Source: Coriobacteriia bacterium | Lineage (GTDB): Bacteria; Actinomycetota; Coriobacteriia; Anaerosomatales; Anaerosomataceae | Assembly (NCBI GenBank): GCA_016938395.1 | Contig: JAFGUS010000221.1 | Location: forward strand, 1 to 10,125 | Direction of reading: 5' to 3' | Length of the DNA stretch: 10,125 nucleotides | Shown here: positions 1-6,683 of the stretch, one piece after another | Position numbering within the stretch: the first letter of the stretch is position 1 | Layout: the number at the start of each line of letters is the position of its first letter | The notes under the pieces: model-generated | The model's database searches: none | Told to the model about the DNA's origin: nothing | Seen by the model: only the letters and a program-made list of their open reading frames with translations | Program-made: the position numbers and the translations under genes

Positions 1-25
1 CAAAGGCATGGAATGGAAGCGGTAG
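1..25 (+). CDS. Probable C-terminal tail of an upstream gene (partial)
   Basis: Frame 2 reads KGMEWKR and then a TAG stop at 23-25. It ends 8 nt before the ribosome binding site (GAGGAG, 33-38) of the next gene, which is the spacing expected inside an operon. The other two forward frames run on into the next gene and look like chance reading. Seven residues are too few to identify the protein. From the context, the large subunit of a B12-dependent aminomutase would be the natural upstream neighbour of a GlmL gene, but nothing in these residues shows that. Confidence 0.4.
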
Positions 26-43
26 CCCGCCAGAGGAGCTGGT

Positions 44-1402
44 GTGCAGCAGTCGTCCCGCCCCATAGACGCCCTCGTGGCCGAGATCGGCTCCACCACC
101 ACGAGCATGACCGCCTTCGACGGTCTTGCCGGCTGGCCCGAGACGGCGCCGACGCTCATCGGCCAGGGCGTGGCGCCCACGAGCGTTGCCGAGGGTGACG
201 TGGGCATCGGCCTCGCTGCGGCGCGCGAGGCGCTCGAGGCGAGGGTCGGGCCACTCGAGCCGGACATCACGCTCGCCACTTCGTCGGCAGCCGGCGGGCT
301 TCGCATGACGGTGCACGGCCTCACCCAGAAGATGACCGCGATGGCAGCGCGCGAGGCGGCACTCGGCGCGGGAGCCGTGCTGAAGTACCAGACAGCCGGG
401 CTTCTCCGGGACCACGACCTCGCGGAGGTCGAGGCTGCCCGGCCCGGCCTCATCCTGCTCGCCGGTGGCGTTGAGGGTGGGGACACCGAGACGGTGCTCG
501 CCAACGCGCGTCGGCTCACGGGCATCACGGCGCGCCCGATCGTCGTTTACGGCGGCAACTCGGCGGTGGCCGGCGAGGCCCGGGCGGTGCTCGAGGCCGC
601 GGGGTTCCGCGTGCGCGTGACGAGCAACGTCTACCCGAGTGTCGACGAGCTCGATATCGTGCCCGCGCGCCACGCCATCCACGACGCGTTCGAGGAGCAC
701 ATCACGCATGCCCCGGGCATGGAGCGCATCGGGGAGTTCGTGACCGGGCGCATTCTGCCCACGCCGGGTGCGGTGCTCGTTGCAGCCGAGGCGCTCGCCG
801 AGGCGCTCGGCGACCTCGTGGTGGTGGACGTGGGCGGCGCAACCACCGACATCCACTCGGTCACCGACGGCAGCCCCGAGATCGCCGCGATCTCCACCGA
901 GCCGCAGCCGCACGCCAAGCGCACCGTGGAGGGGGACCTCGGCACCTTTGTGAGCGCCGAGCACACCGCGGCGCTCATCGCCGAGCCCGAGCGGCCGGAC
1001 CCCCTGCCGCCGGCTATCCCCTTCACACCTGCCGAGTTCGAGGCTGCCTCTCTGCTGGCCCGCGCGGCCACGGTGACCGCGATGACGCGCCACGCGGGAC
1101 GGCTCGCGTACCTCTACACGCCGAAGGGCCGACAGACAGTGGCGCACGGGCGCGACCTCACCGCGTGCCGTCTCGTCATCGGCACCGGTGGTGCACTGGT
1201 GCGGCTGCCGGGCGGTGAGGCGGCGCTTCGCGCGACGCTCGGTGGTCCGGGCGAGTACCTGCTGCCGCCCGCCGATGCCCGCGTGGCGCTCGACCGCGAC
1301 TACGTCTTCGCCTGCTGCGGCACGCTGCTCGCGCATTTCGAGCCGGGCGCGGTGGTGGCGCTCATGCGGGCCAGTCTCGATCGTGAGTCACGGACGGCCT
1401 GA
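44..1402 (+). CDS. glmL: GlmL/MutL-family ATPase, likely reactivating factor of a B12-dependent aminomutase
   Basis: This 452-residue protein matches the GlmL (MutL of the glutamate mutase operon) family in length and motifs. It has the actin-like ATPase fold signature: a phosphate-1 loop near the N-terminus (EIGSTTT, residues 14-20), a phosphate-2 loop (VDVGGATTDIHSV, 261-273), and a glycine-rich adenosine loop (LVIGTGGAL, 377-385). The family-typical segments LILLAGGVEGGD (136-147), VYGGNSAV (168-175) and KRTVEGDLG (292-300) are also present. GlmL genes sit beside coenzyme-B12-dependent carbon-skeleton mutases and aminomutases (glutamate mutase, D-ornithine 4,5-aminomutase), where they are thought to swap damaged cobalamin using ATP. 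The GTG start at 44 is chosen because GAGGAG lies 5 nt upstream and the phosphate-1 loop follows directly. The racemase at 5052 favours the ornithine aminomutase as partner over glutamate mutase, but the mutase lies outside the window. The protein is cytoplasmic; no signal peptide is seen. Confidence 0.88.
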   Translation: MQQSSRPIDALVAEIGSTTTSMTAFDGLAGWPETAPTLIGQGVAPTSVAEGDVGIGLAAAREALEARVGPLEPDITLATSSAAGGLRMTVHGLTQKMTAMAAREAALGAGAVLKYQTAGLLRDHDLAEVEAARPGLILLAGGVEGGDTETVLANARRLTGITARPIVVYGGNSAVAGEARAVLEAAGFRVRVTSNVYPSVDELDIVPARHAIHDAFEEHITHAPGMERIGEFVTGRILPTPGAVLVAAEALAEALGDLVVVDVGGATTDIHSVTDGSPEIAAISTEPQPHAKRTVEGDLGTFVSAEHTAALIAEPERPDPLPPAIPFTPAEFEAASLLARAATVTAMTRHAGRLAYLYTPKGRQTVAHGRDLTACRLVIGTGGALVRLPGGEAALRATLGGPGEYLLPPADARVALDRDYVFACCGTLLAHFEPGAVVALMRASLDRESRTA

Positions 1403-1428
1403 AGCGCGGCCTTGTCCCGAGGGGCGAA

Positions 1429-1437
1429 TGGTACACT
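1429..1437 (+). promoter_or_regulatory. Candidate extended -10 promoter element
   Basis: TGGTACACT matches an extended -10 element (TGN followed by TACACT). It lies 21 nt before the GTG start at 1459 and just before a strong ribosome binding site (AAGGAGG, 1445-1451). A possible -35, TTGTCC at 1412-1417, is only 14 nt upstream of the -10, shorter than the usual 16-18, so the extended -10 would have to carry most of the recognition. It would let the two following genes be transcribed independently of glmL. Confidence 0.4.
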
Positions 1438-1458
1438 CGGGATCAAGGAGGTGGCGCC

Positions 1459-2109
1459 GTGACGGCGACGGGTCCACAGCCGCAGATTTCACAGTACGTG
1501 TGGCAGTGCCCTGCGTGCGGGCAGCCCACGCTGGGGCCTGCATTCTGTGATCGCTGTGGCGCTCCGCTCAGCCTGGCGCCCCCGGTCACGCCTGCTCAAC
1601 CCCGGCGTCCGCGCCGATTCCTCTGGCTGGCCGTGTGGGCCCTCGTGCTGGTGCTGGCAGGCATCGGCGGATTCGCCTTCGGGTTCCTCACCGGCCCCGG
1701 GGCCGGGCCGTCGGTACCGACCGCGGATCAGCAGGCCGTGATCGACGAATACGGCGCCCCGTCGGCGTTCGTGCTGGCAGACGGCCCGACGGGTCCCGGC
1801 GAGCGGTCCGTACGTCTCGAGCAGTGGCTCTATCCGGACACCGGCGTGGTGGTCTACTTCGTAGACGGTCGACGAGTCGCCGAGGACACCCTGACCTTCA
1901 CGAGCGAGTTCATCAGGGCGACGAGTGCGCCCTGGGGGTTCGACAGGGCGATGCGGTCGGGTGACGTAGAGGCCATGCTCGGGGAGCCGGGGGTCGAGCT
2001 TCCCGGCGTCGAGACCGCGTTTGAAGAGTACCGTGCGTATACGTACGATCAGAATCGTCTCGTGGTCGGCTACCTCGACGGGTGGATGTACACGGTTCAG
2101 ACCTACTGA
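1459..2109 (+). CDS. Zinc-ribbon membrane protein with duplicated extracytoplasmic module, function unknown
   Basis: The 216-residue protein has three parts. Residues 17-33 form a zinc ribbon with two CxxC knuckles (C17, C20, C30, C33). After a basic proline-rich stretch (RRPRR, 49-53) comes one strongly hydrophobic helix (54-77). By the positive-inside rule the ribbon is in the cytoplasm and residues 80-216 are outside. The outer part looks like two copies of a small unit: a GAP/GEP turn (99-101 and 175-177), a hydrophobic strand pair, and an FVDG/YLDG turn (134-137 and 205-208), spaced 38 and 33 residues apart. This pattern recalls the small alpha/beta folds of SmpA/BamE or BLIP-like domains, but that is only a resemblance by eye. 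The GTG start follows AAGGAGG by 7 nt. The next gene begins 11 nt after its stop, so the two are probably one transcription unit. I do not recognise a specific function; a membrane sensor or envelope scaffold would fit the layout. Confidence 0.75.
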   Translation: MTATGPQPQISQYVWQCPACGQPTLGPAFCDRCGAPLSLAPPVTPAQPRRPRRFLWLAVWALVLVLAGIGGFAFGFLTGPGAGPSVPTADQQAVIDEYGAPSAFVLADGPTGPGERSVRLEQWLYPDTGVVVYFVDGRRVAEDTLTFTSEFIRATSAPWGFDRAMRSGDVEAMLGEPGVELPGVETAFEEYRAYTYDQNRLVVGYLDGWMYTVQTY

Positions 2110-2120
2110 GAGGGCGCGGC

Positions 2121-2933
2121 ATGGTTGCGTTGGTGGTGCTTGCGGGCAAGGTGATGCTGGTGACCTTGACCGCCACTGCGCTCGCGCTCGGCGCTGTGCA
2201 GGCCGGCGGCGGCATGAGCCGCTACTCGAGTGCCGCCCGTACCGTTGAGGATAGGTTCCACGACGAGTCCACGGACATGGACGAGATACAGAAGGCGCGC
2301 ACCGAGGGCATGTGCGATGCGGTGGTGGGCACCGCCAAGGTAGCGATGGCCGCACAGACGATCGCGTCTCCGGATCTGCCGGTGAACCCTGTGGGGATCG
2401 GTTTCACCGACGCGATGTCGACCGCGCAGGTGGTCATCGAGCAGTATGAGGGCGCCGGCGGGCAACAGGCCGGCTCAGGCAGCCCTGGCGTCGGGGCGGA
2501 TGCGTCGACTGCGGCGGCCGCACAGGCGGCAGCAGGGGCCTCGGCGGGCGGCTCGTCGGATGACCGGGGCGTCGGTCTCGAGGTCTCGCCCGATGGTGGT
2601 GTCCCGGTACAGCAGGCGAGTGAGACCTACTACATCGCGTGGTACTGCAAGGATTTCGGCTGGGAGCCGATCTACATCACCACCGTGGAGCAGTTCCGTG
2701 CCGAGGAGCAGGCGTACACGTATCCTGGTGGCGGCATCGACCCGAACGTGCCGCTCGTCAAGGTGCCGCTCACGGGCGCTTTCTCCAACGAGGAGGATGC
2801 GCGCCGCACTGTTTACGGCATGATGAGCAACCCTCGTCCCGGCGGTGGCGTTTACGCGGGGGTTCCCTTCGCCGATATCGGAGACAAGACACACAGCCTC
2901 GAGTTCTGTGGCGGGCTGGCGTGGTGGCAGTAG
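2121..2933 (+). CDS. Secreted or membrane-anchored hypothetical protein with Ala/Gly/Ser-rich linker
   Basis: I do not recognise this family. I start it at ATG 2121 rather than the in-frame ATG at 2082, because the later start avoids a 28-nt overlap with the previous gene, has GAGAGGG just upstream (2108-2114), and puts the hydrophobic segment at the N-terminus. This gives 270 residues. Residues 1-28 are hydrophobic and end in AVQA, which could be a signal peptide or an uncleaved anchor; there is only one lysine in it. Residues 33-110 look helical and charged. Residues 111-150 are a low-complexity Gly/Ala/Ser linker. Residues 160-270 form a second, probably folded, domain rich in aromatic residues. 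Cysteines are at 65, 176 and 263, one near each end of the folded parts, so a disulfide is possible outside the cell. Eleven nucleotides separate it from the zinc-ribbon membrane protein, so the two products may work together at the envelope. Confidence 0.7.
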   Translation: MVALVVLAGKVMLVTLTATALALGAVQAGGGMSRYSSAARTVEDRFHDESTDMDEIQKARTEGMCDAVVGTAKVAMAAQTIASPDLPVNPVGIGFTDAMSTAQVVIEQYEGAGGQQAGSGSPGVGADASTAAAAQAAAGASAGGSSDDRGVGLEVSPDGGVPVQQASETYYIAWYCKDFGWEPIYITTVEQFRAEEQAYTYPGGGIDPNVPLVKVPLTGAFSNEEDARRTVYGMMSNPRPGGGVYAGVPFADIGDKTHSLEFCGGLAWWQ

Positions 2934-2936
2934 AAG

Positions 2937-2967
2937 AGGAGCGGGCCGCACCCGGCGACCCGCTCCT
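2937..2967. terminator. Stem-loop between convergent genes
   Basis: AGGAGCGGG (2937-2945) and CCCGCTCCT (2959-2967) form a perfect 9-bp stem with a 13-nt loop, which can itself pair CCG with CGG. It starts 4 nt after the stop of the + strand gene and lies 24 nt beyond the stop of the convergent AOR gene, so it can serve both directions. Neither side has a strong T-run, so it may be a weak intrinsic terminator or a 3'-end protecting hairpin. Confidence 0.6.
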
Positions 2968-2990
2968 GATACCCGTACGGTGAGCGTGCG

Positions 2991-4847
2991 CTACACCACG
3001 CCCGCCAGTCCTAGCTTCTCGAGTGTCTCGTCGGTGGGAAGCCCGCTCTCGCGGTCCCATCCCATCGCGGCGTAGAAGCTGTCGAGCGAGACATCGAGGC
3101 GCGCCACCTGACCTTCGCCGCGCCCGTCGGGCGCCGGCTCGGTGAGGATGCGCTGGGGCAGCGTGTCGTCCTTGCGGCTCATGCCCCACCGGGCGTTGAC
3201 GAGCCGCTCGAGGTTGATGACGCGCTCGGCCGCCTTGAGCAGATCTTCTTTGCTCCAGGTCTGGCCGGTGGCCGCCGAGAGCACGGCCGCCCACGTGGAC
3301 GGCTGTACCGCCAGCGTGATGACGCTGAAGAGGCACACGCCGAGCAGGTTGGTGGCCATCGAGAACTCCATGAACGGCTTGACCCACTGCTGGTTGTCGT
3401 CATCCAGGAAGTCCACGTCGTAGGTGAGGCCGAGTTCCTCGCTCCGGTACGCGAACGCGTCCACCACCGACGCGTACGGCCGCAGGTGGTCGGCACCGCG
3501 CGGTGAGACGGCGTGGCTGATGCCCTCGCCCTTGCTCGCGCGCACACCACAGCTGGCGAGCTCAACGCCCTTGACCTCGAACGTGTAGTCAGCCGCATCC
3601 CCGCCGAGCGCCGCCGCTGCCCGCTTCGAGCCGTCGGCAAGCATGTTGCCGACGCCCGTGCGGTGCGCGATCTTCTCGAGCAGTTCGGGGAACATCTCAC
3701 CGTTACCCCAGCTGAGGTCGATGCCGTCGGCCATCTCGGGCGTGAGGATGCCCTTCTCGTACCACTCCATCGCGATCGCGATCACCTGACCGGCAGCGAT
3801 CGTGTCCAGACCGAGGTCGTTGCAGACGTGGCCCGCCTTCACCACGGCGTTGAGGTCCGTGCAGAAGCACTTCGCGCCAAACGCGCCGAGGGTCTCGTAC
3901 TCCGGCCCGCCGCCCGTCTCACCTGCGTACGGCCCGGTCTTGATCGTCGTCACGCGCCCGCAGGCCACCGGGCACGCGTAGCAGGCGTACGGCTTCACGT
4001 CGAGGTTGGCGTGGTACGCCGCGTGGCCGAGCGTGTCGATCGACTCGGGAAACGTCGTGCGGCGCCAGTTCTGCGTCGGCAGAATGCCGAGCGCGCTGAT
4101 CGAGTCGTAGAAGCTCGGCGTGCCGAACGGCTTGAGTTCGGCTGCCACGAACTCCTCGGTGAGGAACTCCTCGCGTGCCTTCTTGGCGTGCTCCTTGAGC
4201 GCGTCGGGGTCGGCGATCGGCAGTGGCTTGGTGCCGCGCACTGCAAACGCCTTGAGGTTCTTGGCGCCCATCGCCGCGCCGCCGCCCCCGCGGCCTGCCG
4301 CGCGCTCCTTGTCGGTCATGATCGCCGAGTACATCACGCCGTTCTCGCCCGCCGGGCCGATCGCGGCGATCTGCCAGCCCTTGCCGTCGAGCTCGGCGCG
4401 GACGGCCTCCTCGGTGTCGTGGATGCCCTTGCCCCAGAGTCCGATCGCGTCGCGGATCTCGACGCTGTCGTCATCAATCACCACGTAGACCGGGTTGTCC
4501 GCCGCGCCGACGAAGACGATGACGTCCCAGCCCGCCTTCTTGATCGCCGGTGACAGGTGCCCGCCCACGTTGCTGATGCCGAGCGCACCCGAGGCGGGCG
4601 AGCGGAATACGAAGCACGTGCGGCCCGAAGACGGTGCTGCCGTGCCGGTGAGCGGTCCGACGGCTGCGAGCAGCGGCTGTGACGGGTCGAGCGGCAGCTT
4701 CTCGAAGTCGACGAGGTGCGCGAACAGGCGCACGCCGACTCCCTCGCCACCGATGAGGTCCCTCGTCCACGCCTCAGGGATCGGCCACGTCTCCGAGGCC
4801 CCCGTGGCGAGGTCCACGATAAGTGCCTTGTTCCAGCTTCCGTTCAT
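2991..4847 (-). CDS. aor: Tungsten-type aldehyde:ferredoxin oxidoreductase
   Basis: This 618-residue protein is a full-length member of the AOR family, cytoplasmic enzymes that oxidise aldehydes to acids and reduce ferredoxin using a bis-tungstopterin and one [4Fe-4S] cluster. The N-terminal pterin domain shows GPLTGTAAPSSGR (64-76), GISNVGGH (90-97) and the family-typical GRGGGGAAMGAKNLKAFAVRG-like stretch (185-205). The cluster ligands are C289, C292, C296 (CYACPVAC) and C505; from memory the Pyrococcus furiosus enzyme uses Cys 288, 291, 295 and 494, so spacing is nearly the same. The first pterin-binding DxxGLD motif is present (NDLGLD); the second, usually DxxGLC, reads NLLGVC (500-505). 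The ATG at 4847 follows a long purine-rich GGAGGAGAGGAGAG binding site. It is a single-gene unit, divergent from the racemase gene. In amino acid fermenters, AOR removes or reduces aldehydes made from 2-oxoacids. The exact substrate cannot be read from the sequence, and other AOR subfamilies (FOR, GOR-like) are possible. Confidence 0.93.
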   Translation of the reverse strand: MNGSWNKALIVDLATGASETWPIPEAWTRDLIGGEGVGVRLFAHLVDFEKLPLDPSQPLLAAVGPLTGTAAPSSGRTCFVFRSPASGALGISNVGGHLSPAIKKAGWDVIVFVGAADNPVYVVIDDDSVEIRDAIGLWGKGIHDTEEAVRAELDGKGWQIAAIGPAGENGVMYSAIMTDKERAAGRGGGGAAMGAKNLKAFAVRGTKPLPIADPDALKEHAKKAREEFLTEEFVAAELKPFGTPSFYDSISALGILPTQNWRRTTFPESIDTLGHAAYHANLDVKPYACYACPVACGRVTTIKTGPYAGETGGGPEYETLGAFGAKCFCTDLNAVVKAGHVCNDLGLDTIAAGQVIAIAMEWYEKGILTPEMADGIDLSWGNGEMFPELLEKIAHRTGVGNMLADGSKRAAAALGGDAADYTFEVKGVELASCGVRASKGEGISHAVSPRGADHLRPYASVVDAFAYRSEELGLTYDVDFLDDDNQQWVKPFMEFSMATNLLGVCLFSVITLAVQPSTWAAVLSAATGQTWSKEDLLKAAERVINLERLVNARWGMSRKDDTLPQRILTEPAPDGRGEGQVARLDVSLDSFYAAMGWDRESGLPTDETLEKLGLAGVV

Positions 4848-4882
4848 GTGCTCTCCTCTCCTCCGTATGCTGCCCTGTCACT

Positions 4883-4901
4883 CGGCGCACCGCATGCGCC
4901 G
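4883..4901. promoter_or_regulatory. Inverted repeat upstream of the AOR gene
   Basis: CGGCGCA and TGCGCCG form a perfect 7-bp inverted repeat around a 5-nt centre. It lies 36 nt upstream of the AOR start codon, where an operator or 5'-leader hairpin would sit. In DNA this rich in G and C, such a short repeat could arise by chance. I could not find convincing -10/-35 elements for aor nearby. Confidence 0.3.
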
Positions 4902-4966
4902 TTGCCGGTCCCGATGCATCACCCGCTGGCGCCGCCGTCGGCTTCGGGCTACGCTCACCATGTGGG

Positions 4967-4995
4967 GCAGACGGCGCTACGCAGGGGCCGTCTGC
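4967..4995. promoter_or_regulatory. Inverted repeat in the divergent aor/racemase region
   Basis: GCAGACGGC (4967-4975) and GCCGTCTGC (4987-4995) pair perfectly over 9 bp around an 11-nt centre. The genes on both sides are transcribed away from it, so it is unlikely to be the terminator of either. An operator shared by both promoters, or a hairpin in the racemase leader, are the likely readings. Confidence 0.4.
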
Positions 4996-5010
4996 GCTGC
5001 ACAGAGGTGT

Positions 5011-5029
5011 GGTCACAGAGGACGTGACC
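5011..5029. promoter_or_regulatory. Operator-like palindrome GGTCAC-N7-GTGACC
   Basis: The two 6-bp half-sites are perfectly inverted and separated by 7 nt, so their centres are about 13 bp apart, roughly one helical turn, as dimeric helix-turn-helix regulators prefer. It lies 22 nt upstream of the racemase start codon and next to a weak -10-like CATAAG (5035-5040). Repression of the racemase and the following nuclease gene would be the simplest role. The site is short, so chance is not excluded. Confidence 0.35.
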
Positions 5030-5051
5030 CGGTTCATAAGAGAGGATACCC

Positions 5052-6119
5052 ATGTTGGGCAGGGCAGCAGTCATCACCGACCTGCATAAGATCCGTGAGA
5101 ACGCGCATACCGTGGTTGCTGCGCTCGGAGGGCGCTCCGTGGTGGGCGTGACCAAGGTCACCTGCGCTTCTCAGGAGGTTGCGCGCGCCATGCTCTCCGG
5201 CGGAGTCACCGCTCTTGCCGACTCGCGGCTCGAGAACCTTGCCAGCCTGCGCGACGCCGGTGTGGCTGCACCGCTGTGGCTGCTGCGGGCCACCGTGCCC
5301 GCGCTCGCCGAGGACACCGTGCGCTTTGCCGACGTCTCGCTCGAAAGCGAGCTCGAGACGCTCGCTGCGCTCGACGCCGCCGCGGCGCGGCTCGGGAAAC
5401 GCCACGCGGTGGTGGCGATGGTGGACCTCGGCGACCTGCGCGAAGGCATGCTGCCCGCGGCGCTGCCGGCGTTCGTGGATGCTGCCGAGGCTGCGGCCGC
5501 CATCGACCTGCTCGGCATCGGCGTGAGCCTCACGTGCTACGGCGGGATCGTGCCGGACGCGGACAACCTCGGTGAGCTCGTTTCGCTTACACAGTCTGCA
5601 GAAGCCCGTATCGGGCGCCGCCTGCTGGTCTCCGGAGGCATGTCGAGCTCGCTCGATGCGCTCGTCGCTGGCACGCTGCCCGAGCGCATCGACAGTCTGC
5701 GTATCGGCGAGAGCATCCTGCTCGGTGTCTCCACCATCACGCGCGAGCCCATCCTCGGCCTGCACACCGACGCGATCGTTGCCGAGGCGCCGGTCATCGA
5801 AGTCATGCGCAAGCCGAGCCTGCCGCGCGGGACTGTGGCCCAGGACGCCTTCGGCCAGAAGCCGGTCTTCGAGGACCGCGGCGAGCGGTGGCGGGCGATC
5901 TGTGCCATCGGTCGGCAGGATGTCGTGCCCGAAGGTATCGTGCCGCTCGACCCGCGCGTGGAGGTTCTCGGTGCATCGAGCGACCACCTCGTGCTTGACG
6001 TGGACGCGCTTCCCGCGCCGCCACGCATCGGCGACATGATCGGCTTTGTCCCCAACTATGCCGCGACACTCCGGCTCTTCACCTCGCCATACGTGGAGAA
6101 GCGCTACGTCGGCGCGTAG
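5052..6119 (+). CDS. orr: Alanine-racemase-fold PLP enzyme, probable ornithine racemase
   Basis: The 355-residue protein belongs to the family with an alanine racemase N-terminal barrel (Orr/YhfX type). The PLP lysine is K35 in the strand-end motif GVTKV (32-36), and the barrel shows the family-typical LVSGGMSSSLDAL and RIGESILLG segments that bind the cofactor phosphate. The length matches ornithine racemase of Clostridium sticklandii, which makes D-ornithine for the B12-dependent D-ornithine 4,5-aminomutase in the oxidative Stickland pathway. The glmL gene 3.6 kb upstream supports this, because the aminomutase needs a GlmL-type partner. A racemase for another amino acid is the main alternative. 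It is cytoplasmic. The ATG at 5052 follows AAGAGAGGA (5038-5046). The region before it holds two palindromes that may control it. The next gene starts 4 nt after its stop and lacks a good binding site of its own, so the two are probably translated together. Confidence 0.78.
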   Translation: MLGRAAVITDLHKIRENAHTVVAALGGRSVVGVTKVTCASQEVARAMLSGGVTALADSRLENLASLRDAGVAAPLWLLRATVPALAEDTVRFADVSLESELETLAALDAAAARLGKRHAVVAMVDLGDLREGMLPAALPAFVDAAEAAAAIDLLGIGVSLTCYGGIVPDADNLGELVSLTQSAEARIGRRLLVSGGMSSSLDALVAGTLPERIDSLRIGESILLGVSTITREPILGLHTDAIVAEAPVIEVMRKPSLPRGTVAQDAFGQKPVFEDRGERWRAICAIGRQDVVPEGIVPLDPRVEVLGASSDHLVLDVDALPAPPRIGDMIGFVPNYAATLRLFTSPYVEKRYVGA

Positions 6120-6123
6120 GGCT

Positions 6124-6675
6124 ATGCGTACCCGCCTCCTCATCGCACTCGCCACCGCTGCCCTCGTGGCCGGCTGTGTATCGCCTACGCTCACGCCTGT
6201 GGACGCCGACCGCGCTCCCGGCGTGCCAGTGGTCACGCGTGCGGTCGTCACCGGGCACACCGACGGCGACACCGCGCGCTTCAGGCTGGCATCGGGTGCC
6301 ACGGAGAAGGTGCGCTTCATCGGCATCGACTGCCCGGAGACCGGCGACGCGCCCGAACCGTTCGGTGAGGAGGCCTCGGCGTACACGGCGGCTGCGATCC
6401 CGGTCGGCGCGACGGTGTGGCTCGAGACCGACGCCGAACTCCGCGACCGCTACGGGCGCCTGCTGGCGTACGTGTGGCTCGCCGAACCGCAGACCGGTGG
6501 CGAGGCCGAGGTACGCGCGCTCATGCTAAACGCGCGCATCGTGCTCGACGGCTATGCGTACGCCAACACGTACCCGCCGAACGTCTCCTACCAGGGCATC
6601 CTGCGCGATTGCCAGGCCGAGGCGAACGCCGAGAATCGCGGCCTGTGGGCCGAGCACGAGCCCGAGCGGCAGTAA
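6124..6675 (+). CDS. Lipoprotein thermonuclease (SNase-fold nuclease)
   Basis: This 183-residue protein begins with a basic n-region, a hydrophobic stretch and a lipobox, LVAGC (14-18), so it should be lipid-anchored at C18 on the outside of the membrane. The rest is a staphylococcal-nuclease domain with every catalytic position filled: D47 and D49 (DGDT, metal), R64, D69 and E72 (VRFIGIDCPE), and R112 (DRYGR), matching Asp21, Arg35, Asp40, Glu43 and Arg87 of the staphylococcal enzyme. It should therefore be an active calcium-dependent nuclease cutting DNA or RNA outside the cell for nutrients or defence. I choose ATG 6124, not an upstream in-frame ATG at 6046 that would overlap the racemase gene and hide the signal peptide. 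Only a weak AGGG sits between the racemase stop and this start, which points to translational coupling. It converges with the sugar dehydrogenase gene, 8 nt away. Confidence 0.88.
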   Translation: MRTRLLIALATAALVAGCVSPTLTPVDADRAPGVPVVTRAVVTGHTDGDTARFRLASGATEKVRFIGIDCPETGDAPEPFGEEASAYTAAAIPVGATVWLETDAELRDRYGRLLAYVWLAEPQTGGEAEVRALMLNARIVLDGYAYANTYPPNVSYQGILRDCQAEANAENRGLWAEHEPERQ

Positions 6676-6683
6676 GGGCGGCG

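Noticed and set aside
2082..2120. Upstream ATG start (2082) for the linker-protein gene
   Set aside because: It would overlap the preceding gene by 28 nt and place 13 polar residues before the hydrophobic segment. The ATG at 2121 has a purine-rich binding site and gives a normal N-terminus.
1489..2355. Open frame of 288 codons on the - strand opposite the zinc-ribbon gene
   Set aside because: It is Arg/Pro-rich without a domain. The + strand has the zinc ribbon, membrane helix and a strong binding site.
3513..4553. Long open frame (346 codons) on the + strand opposite the AOR gene
   Set aside because: It is antisense to a clearly recognised AOR gene, has no ribosome binding site of note, and its protein is Arg/Ala/Val/Leu-rich with no domain. 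High G+C makes long antisense frames common.
5034..6386. Long open frame (450 codons) on the - strand opposite the racemase gene
   Set aside because: It runs through the racemase and into the nuclease gene, both of which have conserved active-site motifs in the + frame. Its translation shows no family pattern.
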